From Paludibacteraceae bacterium (GTDB taxonomy: Bacteria; Bacteroidota; Bacteroidia; Bacteroidales; Paludibacteraceae), in the NCBI GenBank assembly GCA_017430235.1, contig JAFRNH010000003.1, positions 1 to 46,608 on the forward strand: DNA of 46,608 nt. Direction: 5' to 3'. Made by a program: the position numbers and the translations under genes. Positions 16,033 to 24,794 of the stretch are shown one piece after another. The notes under the pieces are model-generated. The model did not search any database. It was not told the DNA's origin and was given only the letters and a program-made list of their open reading frames with translations. Position 1 is the stretch's first letter; every line of letters begins with the position of its first letter.

Positions 16033-17961
16033 TCAATGAATCAAACGATAGAACCCTTCTTCTGTCAGTTCTATCTCTCGTTCGTCCTGCATGTAACGTA
16101 ACACATAAACAGCATGAGACTCTTCACAAGCCATAGATGAGATAATAGAGCGATATTCTACCGGACCAGATTGCAAAAGAGAGTGTACAAGTTCTCGCAA
16201 CCGTTCATATTCATGATTAGTGACGCCCTCATCCTTTTTCGCCAAGCAATAGTCACACATACCACAGTTTGTTGACTTCATCTCTCCAAAATACTGAAGC
16301 AACATTCTACTGCGGCAATGTTCCTCATCCATCACATAAGCAATCACTTTCTGTATGCGTTCTTGGAACCTTTCAAGGCGTGTTTCATAGAGATCCCGAC
16401 CAATCTTCACATATTTATCATCCACCCGACGTCTTGTATAGATGATGTATGGTGACTTCTTACCAGGAATGTAACTGATGATTCCTAATTTTGAGAGCGA
16501 TGACAATTTATGATACAACTCGTCTCTCGTTAATCCCAAACGATTAGACATCATCACCTCGTCTATCAACGCATATTCTGCAAAGAGGCCAGTATAGCTT
16601 CTCAACAACAGATTAATTATTTCATCCAACTTAGGGTCATAATCCAACGATTGATGATAGAGATCCTCTTTTGTCATCACGAACATCACCTTCGACTGCT
16701 GGTTTATCTCATCCGTCAATTCGATATAACCAGCCTGTTGCAAAATCTTCAATGCACTGAATGTCTGCAACATTGGTAGTTTAAAGACTGTGCAAAAGTC
16801 CATCAGACTAAAGCTATGCATAAAGCCATCGCCCTCTTCCACGCCAATTTCAAAGTAACATGAAAGTTCCCGATATACCTGAACGATAAATTCACGATCA
16901 GGGAAATTATCCGACACTCTTTTTTTCAGTTTTGAGATATCCGAATTGTTGTATAGAAGGATGGCATACGCCGTTTTCTCATCACGACCTGCGCGACCCG
17001 CCTCTTGGAAATAGGCTTCCAGCGTATCTGGCAAATCGAGATGAATGACCGTACGCACATCAGGTTTGTCGATTCCCATACCGAAGGCATTGGTAGCCAC
17101 AATAACTCTACATTCGCCTGATTTCCATGCCTCCTGTTTTTTATCTTTTGATTCTTGAGAAAGTCCCGCATGAAAATGATCTGCAGAGAACCCCTCATTA
17201 CGCAACAGGTCAGCCACCTCCTTTGTCTTTTTACGATTACGAACGTAAACGATAGAGGTGCCCGGTACAGAATTCAAAATGTGCAACATCTGCCCCACCT
17301 TATCATCGGTTTTACGAACGACGTATGCGATGTTTTTACGAGCAAAACTTTTCTTATAAACAAGATGTTGTCTAAACTTCAACTGATTTTGAATATCCTC
17401 CACCACCTCAGGTGTAGCAGTGGCAGTTAAAGCCAAAACAGGAACATCAGGAGGAAGCACAGAACGAATCTCCGCAATTTTCAGATAAGAAGGACGAAAG
17501 TCATAGCCCCACTGCGAAATGCAATGAGACTCATCCACGACGAGCATGCTGACATTCATACGGCGCACTTTTTCCAAAAAAAGTTCCGTAGCCAATCGTT
17601 CTGGTGAAATATATAAGAATTTATAATCACCTAAAATGCAATTGTCGTAGGCCTGCAGTATCTCATTATGCGACATACCCGAATAGACTGTTAGTGCACG
17701 TATTCCCTTAGCACGAAGGTTATCCACCTGATCTTTCATCAAAGCGATCAGTGGGGTTACAACTAAACAGGTGCCCTCCTTACATAAGGCAGGCACCTGA
17801 AACGTAATGCTTTTACCTCCGCCCGTAGGCATCAGTCCGAGCACATCCAACCCTCGATATGCAGCATCGATAATATCTTCCTGTAAAGGTCTAAAGGAGG
17901 AATACCCCCAGTATTTCTGTAATACAGAATGATATTTTTCGCTATCACTCATTGTGGTCAC
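16033..17961 (-). CDS. recQ: ATP-dependent DNA helicase RecQ
   Basis: The 642-residue 3'-5' helicase has Walker A TGGGKS (46-51), the DESH box at 143-146, the RecQ aromatic-rich loop SHCISQWGYDFRPSYL, and motif VI (QEAGRAGRDE). The zinc-binding RQC region has four Cys (CRSRMLLQYFGE, NCGMCDYC). The C-terminus does not look like an HRDC domain, so this is the short RecQ form. It acts in recombination and fork repair with RecJ. The start overlaps the recJ stop by 4 bases (ATGA), an arrangement that makes a RecJ-RecQ resection pair likely. Confidence 0.95.
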   Translation of the reverse strand: MTTMSDSEKYHSVLQKYWGYSSFRPLQEDIIDAAYRGLDVLGLMPTGGGKSITFQVPALCKEGTCLVVTPLIALMKDQVDNLRAKGIRALTVYSGMSHNEILQAYDNCILGDYKFLYISPERLATELFLEKVRRMNVSMLVVDESHCISQWGYDFRPSYLKIAEIRSVLPPDVPVLALTATATPEVVEDIQNQLKFRQHLVYKKSFARKNIAYVVRKTDDKVGQMLHILNSVPGTSIVYVRNRKKTKEVADLLRNEGFSADHFHAGLSQESKDKKQEAWKSGECRVIVATNAFGMGIDKPDVRTVIHLDLPDTLEAYFQEAGRAGRDEKTAYAILLYNNSDISKLKKRVSDNFPDREFIVQVYRELSCYFEIGVEEGDGFMHSFSLMDFCTVFKLPMLQTFSALKILQQAGYIELTDEINQQSKVMFVMTKEDLYHQSLDYDPKLDEIINLLLRSYTGLFAEYALIDEVMMSNRLGLTRDELYHKLSSLSKLGIISYIPGKKSPYIIYTRRRVDDKYVKIGRDLYETRLERFQERIQKVIAYVMDEEHCRSRMLLQYFGEMKSTNCGMCDYCLAKKDEGVTNHEYERLRELVHSLLQSGPVEYRSIISSMACEESHAVYVLRYMQDEREIELTEEGFYRLIH

Positions 17962-19682
17962 TTGCTCTTCTGAATATCTTTAATCACCAATTGGATAGAT
18001 GAATTACCATTAAAATTGTTTTCTTCAATCGTATAACAAATATCCACCGGATTTAAGGCTTTGATATAATCGTTAAACTCTGATTGTCCAAAAGCGATAC
18101 CATTCATGATACATTCTGACTTAGAATCTATCAATTCAAGTTTCAAATGTTCCTGATCCTTACCAACCACACGACTAGTACCATAATCAAACGTACGACG
18201 AGTGGCGAATACGGGTTTCGCATTTTCCGGTCCAAATGGATTGAACTCTTTAAGCAAACGGAAGAACTTAGGAGTAATCTCCTTAAAATCGATAAAGGCA
18301 TCAATATCGATTTGTGGCATACATTGTTCTTCGGTTATATTTTCAGAGACATATTTTTCGAATCTGCGTTGAAACTCTTTTAAGTTTTCCTCTTTCAAAG
18401 TCAATCCCACGGCATACGTATGACCGCCAAAGTTCTCTAACAAATCACGGCACGATTCTATCGCCTTATAGACATCGAATCCTTGAACCGATCGACCTGA
18501 ACCAGTTGCGAATCCATTGGAACGCGTCAGAACGATAGTCGGTTTATAATATTTCTCGGTCAAACGAGAAGCAACAATACCTATAACACCCTTATGCCAA
18601 GTTGGATTATATATCACGATAGAAGCGTTATTACCGACTCCTTCAATGGATTCCAGTTCACGATTTGCTTCATCAGTCGTGCTTTTATCCAAATCTTTTC
18701 GCTCCTTGTTACATTGATCAATGCAATTACTTTTCTCGTTGGCTTTTGCCAAATCTTTTGAGATTAGCAGTTCCACTGCTTCACTGGCAGACTGCAAACG
18801 ACCCGATGCATTCAGGCGAGGACCTATTTTGAATACGATATCGCTCATAGTGATCTCCTTACCCGTCAGTCCGCACACGTCAATGATGCTCTTCATACCC
18901 AAACTTGGGTTGGAATTCAACTGTTTGAGTCCATAATATGCCAAAATTCTATTTTCACCATTGACAGGAACAATATCGGAAGCAATACTCACCGCCAACA
19001 AATCCAAAAGAGGCATTAGCGTCTTGAATTCAATGCCATTGCTTATAGCAAAAGCTTGCATGAACTTAAATCCAACACCACAACCCGATAAATTAGAATC
19101 TGGATAGGTAGAATCAAACCGTTTAGGGTCCAAAACGGCCACCGCATCAGGAAGCACATCCTCTGGAGTGTGATGATCACAAATAATGAAATCTACACCT
19201 TTCTCCTTTGCATACGCCACCCTCTCAACAGCCTTAATACCACAGTCCAAAGCAATAATCAGATTGAAATTATTCTCTGCTGCATAATCAATGCCCTTGA
19301 TGGAAATGCCGTATCCTTCCGTATACCGGTCTGGAATGTAAAAATCGACATTCGCATAATTATTTGTTAAAAACTTGTATACCAGCGCAACTGCTGTTAT
19401 ACCATCCACGTCATAGTCCCCATACACCAATATTTTCTGCTTCTTATCTCGAAGCGCTTGGTTCAGACGGTCTACTGCCTTCATCATATCATTCATCAAG
19501 AAAGGATCATGAAGGTCAGACAGTTGGGGACGAAAGAAACTCTTCGCTTGTTCAAAATTAGTTATTCCCCGTTGGACTAACAACTGACACAAAACAGGAC
19601 TTATGCCTAAATCCTCAGACATTTTCCTCTTTTGTTCTTCTTGTTCGGCCGACAAAGGAATATAATTCCATCTGTTAACCAT
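17958..19682 (-). CDS. recJ: Single-stranded-DNA-specific exonuclease RecJ
   Basis: This is a 574-residue DHH-superfamily 5'-3' exonuclease. The metal-binding motifs are GDYDVDG (88-94), the Asp of ALDCGIKA and DHH (169-171). The C-terminal DHHA1 part has FGGHTYAVGL, close to the usual GGHxxAAG, and an OB-fold region follows. It degrades single-stranded DNA during recombination and mismatch or base excision repair. Length is normal. It is the first gene of the recJ-recQ pair. The upstream region at 19683-20051 is AT-rich and holds no clear consensus promoter for it. Confidence 0.95.
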   Translation of the reverse strand: MVNRWNYIPLSAEQEEQKRKMSEDLGISPVLCQLLVQRGITNFEQAKSFFRPQLSDLHDPFLMNDMMKAVDRLNQALRDKKQKILVYGDYDVDGITAVALVYKFLTNNYANVDFYIPDRYTEGYGISIKGIDYAAENNFNLIIALDCGIKAVERVAYAKEKGVDFIICDHHTPEDVLPDAVAVLDPKRFDSTYPDSNLSGCGVGFKFMQAFAISNGIEFKTLMPLLDLLAVSIASDIVPVNGENRILAYYGLKQLNSNPSLGMKSIIDVCGLTGKEITMSDIVFKIGPRLNASGRLQSASEAVELLISKDLAKANEKSNCIDQCNKERKDLDKSTTDEANRELESIEGVGNNASIVIYNPTWHKGVIGIVASRLTEKYYKPTIVLTRSNGFATGSGRSVQGFDVYKAIESCRDLLENFGGHTYAVGLTLKEENLKEFQRRFEKYVSENITEEQCMPQIDIDAFIDFKEITPKFFRLLKEFNPFGPENAKPVFATRRTFDYGTSRVVGKDQEHLKLELIDSKSECIMNGIAFGQSEFNDYIKALNPVDICYTIEENNFNGNSSIQLVIKDIQKSK

Positions 19683-20051
19683 TATATATTTATTTTTTAT
19701 TTTTTTCTTTCCGAAAAAGTGCCCGTACAGCCACCGACACTTGCAATTTGTAAAGATAAAAAAAATATCAATGAACTTCTAAAAAAATTTGCAACTAATT
19801 AATATTTTTTTCTAATCGACACATTCTCAACAAAGTAAAAAGCGCTCACAGCACAACACAACGCATTCACTCTCAATACATTAAAAACAGCATCGCACAA
19901 TCAACAATCATTCGATAATCTTTCCATAAAAAAAATTGTAACGGAAAGGGGAACAATGGAAAATAAGACAAAAAAAAATCGAAATGATACTTTGGCAGAA
20001 CATTTTTTGTTGTAAATTCGCATTTCATTTTTTGACAGATGAAAAATTAAG
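19683..20051. other. AT-rich divergent intergenic region, recJ / CLC gene
   Basis: This 369-base gap lies between two divergent genes. It has a CLC promoter candidate at its right end, and near 19750-19758 a weak minus-strand TATCTTTA that could serve recJ. A 19-codon ORF at 19956-20015 has an SD-like GGAAAGGGG but overlaps the CLC promoter and is not called. I see no RNA gene or long repeat. Confidence 0.5.
19991..20020 (+). promoter_or_regulatory. Probable promoter of the CLC gene
   Basis: TTTG at 19991-19994, an 18-base spacer and TAAATTCG at 20013-20020 differ from the Bacteroidota consensus by one base. The start codon is 31 bases further on. Confidence 0.45.
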
Positions 20052-21845
20052 ATGAAAGAACTATTTATAAAACTCGAAGATACATTCATAAAATTCCTTC
20101 GTTGGCGAGAAAATCACATAAGCGAGAAGCATTTCGTCATCTTCTTAAGCTTAATCGTTGGATTTTTCTGTGCGCTAGCTGCTCATATACTGAAATACCT
20201 CATCAATGTTCTTCACCTATTGGTAAAGAGTCATTTTGAAGAGGGAAATCTGAACTATTTATATTTGGCAACCCCTATCATAGGAGTGCTTTTAGCCAGT
20301 TTATATGTCAAATATTTCGTAAAAGATGACATCAGTCATGGAGTAACGAAGATTATGTTTGCCATATCACAACGAAAAGCGAGAATCAAACGCCATAACA
20401 TGTGGTCGTCTATCATTGCCAGTTCGCTTACCATCGGTTTCGGTGGATCCGTCGGAGCCGAGGCACCAATTGTACTGACAGGTTCGGCCATTGGATCTAA
20501 CCTTGGACATTTGTTTAGGATGGAGCAAAAGAACCTGATGCTATTAGTCGGATGTGGCGCAGCAGGTGCAGTAGCAGGAATCTTCAAAGCCCCCATCGCA
20601 GGTGTTGTCTTCACACTGGAAGTGCTGATGCTCGATTTGACCATGGCATCCATTGTGCCCTTACTGATTTCAGCCTCAACAGCATGTGTTTTCACCTACT
20701 TTTTCAGCAACTCTGACTATCTTTTCAGTTTCACGCTGAACGAGCCACTAAAGATGGAAACCATTCCATATTACGTGGTCTTAGGTATTTTATGCGGATT
20801 TGTTTCTCTCTACTTTACACGAGGAATGAACAAGCTTGAAAGCTTTTTCGGAAGCATTAAGAGTCCGACGAACAAACTCATCGTTGGCGGACTCATCCTT
20901 AGCGTATTGATTTTCTTTATTCCACCACTATACGGAGAAGGCTATGACACCATCATCTATTTGCTCGACGGAAATGTGGAGGCCATCACACAAAACAGTG
21001 TGTTTTACAATTTCCGTGGCAATTTTGCTATGATGTCGTTATTCATGTTTCTCATCCTATTCTTTAAGATTTTCGCATCTGCAGCAACCAATGGTAGTGG
21101 AGGAACGGGAGGAATCTTCGCACCCAGTCTGTTCATGGGATGTATCACAGGCTATTTCATGGCATTTTTCTTAAACTACTTTCACATTGTAGACCTAACA
21201 GAAAAAGACTTTGCCCTTGCGGGTATGGCGGGTTTGATGGCAGGTGTCATGCATGCGCCACTAACAGGTACGTTCCTTATCGCGGAATTGACAGGTGGAT
21301 ATGGCATGTTTCTAAGTTTGATGATCACCTCCACCATCTCCTACATCACCATTTTAGCCTTCGAGCCTCATAGTTTGTATGCTATGCGTTTGGCTAAAAA
21401 AGGAGAACTGCTCACCCACAATACAGATAAAAACATTCTCACCCTACTAAAAACGGAGAACGTCATTGAAACCGATCTTCAGACGTTACGTCCTAACATG
21501 TATCTGGGTGACGTCATAAAACTGATTGCGCAATCCAATAGAAACATATTCCCAGTTTTGGACTCTCGCAAAAGGATGGTAGGTCTTATCAGTCTTGACG
21601 AGATTCGAAACATTATGTTCCGTCCCGAATTATACAAACGATTCCGAGTGTCCGAGCTAATGATTTCTCCCCCAGCCTTTGTGTCGCTGAATGATTCAAT
21701 GGAAAAAGTCATGTATCAGTTTGAAAAAACAAAGGCATGGAACCTTCCCGTCTTTGACGAAAACAACAAATATGTAGGATACGTTTCCAAATCCAAAATA
21801 TTTAATTCCTATCGTGAATTACTTGTGAAATTCTCTGACGAATAA
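20052..21845 (+). CDS. CLC-family chloride channel/antiporter with CBS pair
   Basis: The 597-residue protein has a CLC membrane domain of about 440 residues and two C-terminal CBS domains (about 465-590) that usually bind adenine nucleotides. The gating-glutamate motif is present as GSVGAEAP (132-139), and the GGIFAPSLFMG motif is near residue 350. The first anion-binding motif, GSGIP in the classical family, reads SHGVT (95-99), so chloride coordination there must differ. Whether it is a channel or a proton-coupled exchanger cannot be decided from sequence. It is a single gene with its own promoter, followed by a palindrome. Confidence 0.9.
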   Translation: MKELFIKLEDTFIKFLRWRENHISEKHFVIFLSLIVGFFCALAAHILKYLINVLHLLVKSHFEEGNLNYLYLATPIIGVLLASLYVKYFVKDDISHGVTKIMFAISQRKARIKRHNMWSSIIASSLTIGFGGSVGAEAPIVLTGSAIGSNLGHLFRMEQKNLMLLVGCGAAGAVAGIFKAPIAGVVFTLEVLMLDLTMASIVPLLISASTACVFTYFFSNSDYLFSFTLNEPLKMETIPYYVVLGILCGFVSLYFTRGMNKLESFFGSIKSPTNKLIVGGLILSVLIFFIPPLYGEGYDTIIYLLDGNVEAITQNSVFYNFRGNFAMMSLFMFLILFFKIFASAATNGSGGTGGIFAPSLFMGCITGYFMAFFLNYFHIVDLTEKDFALAGMAGLMAGVMHAPLTGTFLIAELTGGYGMFLSLMITSTISYITILAFEPHSLYAMRLAKKGELLTHNTDKNILTLLKTENVIETDLQTLRPNMYLGDVIKLIAQSNRNIFPVLDSRKRMVGLISLDEIRNIMFRPELYKRFRVSELMISPPAFVSLNDSMEKVMYQFEKTKAWNLPVFDENNKYVGYVSKSKIFNSYRELLVKFSDE

Positions 21846-21848
21846 AGA

Positions 21849-21874
21849 TAGAGACGCAATGCATTGCGTCTCTA
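21849..21874. repeat. Perfect 26 bp palindrome after the CLC gene
   Basis: The sequence is TAGAGACGCAATG followed at once by its reverse complement. It lies 3 bases after the CLC stop codon. It has no T-run, so a standard terminator is unlikely. The GAGACGC...GCGTCTC core resembles dispersed palindromic elements known from many bacterial genomes. It could fold as an 11 bp stem with a TGCA loop in RNA. Confidence 0.85.
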
Positions 21875-21994
21875 CCCACGATTCACACCATTTATTTAAA
21901 CCAATGATTTTATAGAATTCACCATAACGCAATTAATGGAAAATTCCTCAACAAATCTTTATAAAAAAATTCACGATAAGAGGAAAAAAATCAC

Positions 21995-22002
21995 TAACTT
22001 TG
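21995..22002 (+). promoter_or_regulatory. Possible -7 box of the lysine-gene operon
   Basis: TAACTTTG fits TAnnTTTG and is 52 bases upstream of the 58-codon ORF. No TTTG is found at -33. Confidence 0.4.
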
Positions 22003-22054
22003 GGACGACGGAAATTTTGGGGGAAATTGAGACTCAGAATGCAACTATAGGAAT

Positions 22055-22231
22055 ATGTCAAAGCGAATGATAGCACCCAGAAAGGAGGATCAAAAAGCAC
22101 TTTTGAGATATCCGAAGGAAGTGAAATTCATGAATGATATTGCCGAGTCGCACGGAACTCTCATCAATCGAATATTTCACCCCCAAAAGAGCGTCATCAG
22201 AATGTATAATGCCTACAAGATTGAAATTTAG
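22055..22231 (+). CDS. Small ORF (58 aa) upstream of lysC, hypothetical
   Basis: This is an open frame of 58 codons starting MSKRMIAPRKEDQKALL and ending TAG at 22229-22231. The protein is basic (pI high by eye), soluble and without a signal peptide. Its stop codon is part of the AGGAGG ribosome-binding site of lysC, so the two would be translationally coupled. It also contains an SD-like AAGGAGG at 22082-22088. It matches no family I know. It may be a real small protein or a leader that controls lysC. Confidence 0.45.
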   Translation: MSKRMIAPRKEDQKALLRYPKEVKFMNDIAESHGTLINRIFHPQKSVIRMYNAYKIEI

Positions 22232-22235
22232 GAGG
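22230..22235 (+). promoter_or_regulatory. Strong Shine-Dalgarno before lysC
   Basis: AGGAGG lies 7 bases before the lysC ATG. Such a full Shine-Dalgarno is unusual in Bacteroidota, where most starts have A-rich leaders. It fixes the start at 22243 and overlaps the stop codon of the preceding small ORF. Confidence 0.7.
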
Positions 22236-22242
22236 ACAAAAT

Positions 22243-23556
22243 ATGAAAGTACTGAAATTTGGAAGTTCAGCATTAGCTTCCGCCAAACAATTTGAAGAAG
22301 TTGCCGAACTAATCAGCAAGGTAAACGGTAAAAGAATCGTGGTTCTATCTGCTATGGATGGGACAACAGAAGAGTTGGTTGAGATTGCCGATTATTTATA
22401 CAAAAAGAATCCTGACGGAGCAAAGGAACTTATTAGTGCATTAGAGCAAAAATACATAAAGCTAGCAGATGAGTTATTTGGGAAAAATGCAAAAGAGCAG
22501 GACATAAAGAAAAACATCACTGCCAAGTTTGATGCCATCCGCGACTATTCAAAAGACATCTTCACATTGTTCGAAGAGAAGAGAATCATCGCACAAGGCG
22601 GTCAACTCTGCTCTTATCTTATGCAAGAGTATCTTTCATCCAAGAAAGTGGACTCCGTCGTTCTACCCGCACTATCATTCATGAAGATTGATAAAAACGA
22701 AGAGCCAGACGTCAACTTCATCAAAGAGGAACTAAACGCACTGCTTGCAGAGAACGAGAGTAAAAACTTGTTCCTTACGGAAGGTGCCATCTGTCAAAAC
22801 GCCTATAACGAAGTAGATCATCTAGGATTAGGAGGAAACGACTATACTGCAGCACTGATCGGATCATCCGTACAAGCTGAAGAGATTGAGTTCTGGAGTG
22901 ATTCCATCGGTATCTACAACAACAATCCTAACATTGTACCAAGTGCAAAACCTGTCGAAAGACTTAGTTTCGATGAGGCTGCCGAGTTATCTTACTTCCT
23001 AACACGCATTATACATCCAACCTGCATATTGCCAGCTAAGTTGGCTAATGTACCCGTACGTCTTCGCAACATCAACCAAAAAGACAAACAGGGAACACTC
23101 ATATCAACGCAATTCAACACTGGCAAGATAGAGGCCATAGCATCCAAAGATGGCATCACCGCTATCTTAATCAAATCTAGCAGGATGTTGTTTGCTCATG
23201 GTTTCTTACGTCGCATCTTCGAAATATTTGAAAGTTACAAGACTCCAATCGATATGATTACCACATCCGAGATTGGTGTCTCCATCACCATTGACAACAA
23301 TAAGCACTTGGATGAAATCGTGGATGATTTGAAGAAATTCGGAACCGTTTCCATTCACAAAGAGATGACCATCGTCAGTGTGATTGGCGACCTACCAGAA
23401 AACAACATCGGATTCCAAGCCAACATACTCTCCGCGCTTAAGGAACTGCCAATCCGCATGATTTCATACGGTGGAAGCGCTCACAACATTTCATTCCTCA
23501 TCCGCACGAGAGATAAAGCAGAAGCATTAAAAGCATTAGACAAACAACTTTTTTAA
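22243..23556 (+). CDS. lysC: Aspartate kinase, LysC-type, with altered active-site motifs
   Basis: The 437-residue protein has the overall layout of monofunctional aspartokinase: an amino-acid-kinase domain (about 1-290) and two ACT domains (about 300-437). The enzyme phosphorylates aspartate as the first step to lysine, threonine and methionine. Placement 11 bases before lysA supports a lysine role. Several signature motifs differ from the family. The N-terminal KFGGTS reads KFGSSA, RGGSDY reads LGGNDY, WTDxDG reads WSDSIG, and the DPR that follows reads NPN. The frame is intact and full length. It may be a catalytically altered or regulatory homologue, or simply a divergent lineage. Confidence 0.8.
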   Translation: MKVLKFGSSALASAKQFEEVAELISKVNGKRIVVLSAMDGTTEELVEIADYLYKKNPDGAKELISALEQKYIKLADELFGKNAKEQDIKKNITAKFDAIRDYSKDIFTLFEEKRIIAQGGQLCSYLMQEYLSSKKVDSVVLPALSFMKIDKNEEPDVNFIKEELNALLAENESKNLFLTEGAICQNAYNEVDHLGLGGNDYTAALIGSSVQAEEIEFWSDSIGIYNNNPNIVPSAKPVERLSFDEAAELSYFLTRIIHPTCILPAKLANVPVRLRNINQKDKQGTLISTQFNTGKIEAIASKDGITAILIKSSRMLFAHGFLRRIFEIFESYKTPIDMITTSEIGVSITIDNNKHLDEIVDDLKKFGTVSIHKEMTIVSVIGDLPENNIGFQANILSALKELPIRMISYGGSAHNISFLIRTRDKAEALKALDKQLF

Positions 23557-23567
23557 CTAATTACATT

Positions 23568-24725
23568 ATGATAAAAGGAAATTTCCCCATTGAGAAATTC
23601 AAGAATATTGAAACTCCATTTTACTACTACGACGTTGAATTGTTGAACAAAACACTAGAATTAGTAAAAAAATGTTCAACGGAACACAATGCAATAGTTC
23701 ATTATGCCATCAAGGCAAATGCCAACAAAAAAGTTTTGAGTCTAATTGCTAAAACCGGAATGGGTGCCGACTGCGTGAGTGGCAATGAGGTACAAGCAGC
23801 CATTAATGCAGGTTTCCCTGCCGACAAGATTGTTTTTGCCGGAGTAGGTAAAACAGACAAAGAGATTAACTTAGCACTGGACAATGACATTTTCTGTTTC
23901 AATGCAGAATCATTTCCTGAATTGGAAGTAATCAACGAATTGGCAAAAGCAAAGGGCAAAACGGCCAACATCGAACTACGTGTGAATCCTAACATTGATG
24001 CGCACACTCATAAGAAGATTACCACAGGACTAAATGAAAACAAATTTGGTTTCAACATGGAGGATCTTCAATCTGCATGTCAGTTTATTGACAAAGCATC
24101 CAACTTGAAGTTAATCGGTCTGCATTTCCATATTGGTTCTCAAATCACAGATTTGAACGCATACGAAAGTCTTTGTGTCAGAATCAACGAACTGCAAGAA
24201 GAGTTTGATTCATGGGGCATTAAGATTGAGAACATCAATGTCGGAGGTGGATTAGGAATTAACTATGAGCATCCTAATCACATTCCTATCGCCGACTTCG
24301 AATCCTACTTCCGCGTTTTCGCAAAACATCTAAAGTTGAGAGACGGACAGAAGTTGCATTGCGAGCCAGGACGTTCGTTGGTAGCTCAATGTGGAAGTTT
24401 GATCACCAAGGTGACATACGTAAAGAAGGGTGCAAACAAACAATTCGCCATTGTGGATGCAGGAATGACCGATCTAATTCGTCCTGCTCTCTATGATGCG
24501 TATCATAGAATTGAAAACATCAGTTCCGATTTAGAGGTGGAGAAATACGATGTCGTAGGTCCTATCTGCGAATCCTCTGATGTGTTCGACAAAGACGTGG
24601 AACTAAACAAAACCCAACGAGGCGACTACCTTGCCATTCGTTCTGCAGGAGCGTATGGAGAAATCATGGCATCGAACTACAATCTAAGAAAATTACCTCT
24701 TGGTTACCTTTCAACCGAGTTGTAA
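23568..24725 (+). CDS. lysA: Diaminopimelate decarboxylase
   Basis: This 385-residue fold-type III PLP enzyme converts meso-diaminopimelate to lysine, the last step of the pathway. The PLP lysine is Lys49 in HYAIKANAN. The glycine loop GGGLGINY, CEPGRS and the C-terminal GPICESSDVF with its active-site Cys are all present. Length is slightly short of the 400-420 of many homologues but no motif is missing. It lies directly downstream of lysC and probably shares its message. GT2, mazG and the LRR gene follow in the same direction. Confidence 0.94.
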   Translation: MIKGNFPIEKFKNIETPFYYYDVELLNKTLELVKKCSTEHNAIVHYAIKANANKKVLSLIAKTGMGADCVSGNEVQAAINAGFPADKIVFAGVGKTDKEINLALDNDIFCFNAESFPELEVINELAKAKGKTANIELRVNPNIDAHTHKKITTGLNENKFGFNMEDLQSACQFIDKASNLKLIGLHFHIGSQITDLNAYESLCVRINELQEEFDSWGIKIENINVGGGLGINYEHPNHIPIADFESYFRVFAKHLKLRDGQKLHCEPGRSLVAQCGSLITKVTYVKKGANKQFAIVDAGMTDLIRPALYDAYHRIENISSDLEVEKYDVVGPICESSDVFDKDVELNKTQRGDYLAIRSAGAYGEIMASNYNLRKLPLGYLSTEL

Positions 24726-24794
24726 GTAAAACAAGAGCGTAAACCAAACGAAATCAATTGACAGAACCCACCTAAGTAATAAAAAAAAACAGAA

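Noticed and set aside
19956-20015. 19-codon ORF with an SD-like GGAAAGGGG
   Set aside because: It overlaps the promoter of the CLC gene and is too short to judge. The purine run is probably chance in an A-rich region.
21846-22054. Possible lysine riboswitch before lysC
   Set aside because: No extended set of paired elements or terminator hairpin could be recognised by eye. The region is short and AT-rich.
22058-22273. Minus-strand frame of 71 codons upstream of lysC
   Set aside because: It runs through the Shine-Dalgarno and start of lysC and opposes the better-supported 58-codon plus-strand ORF.
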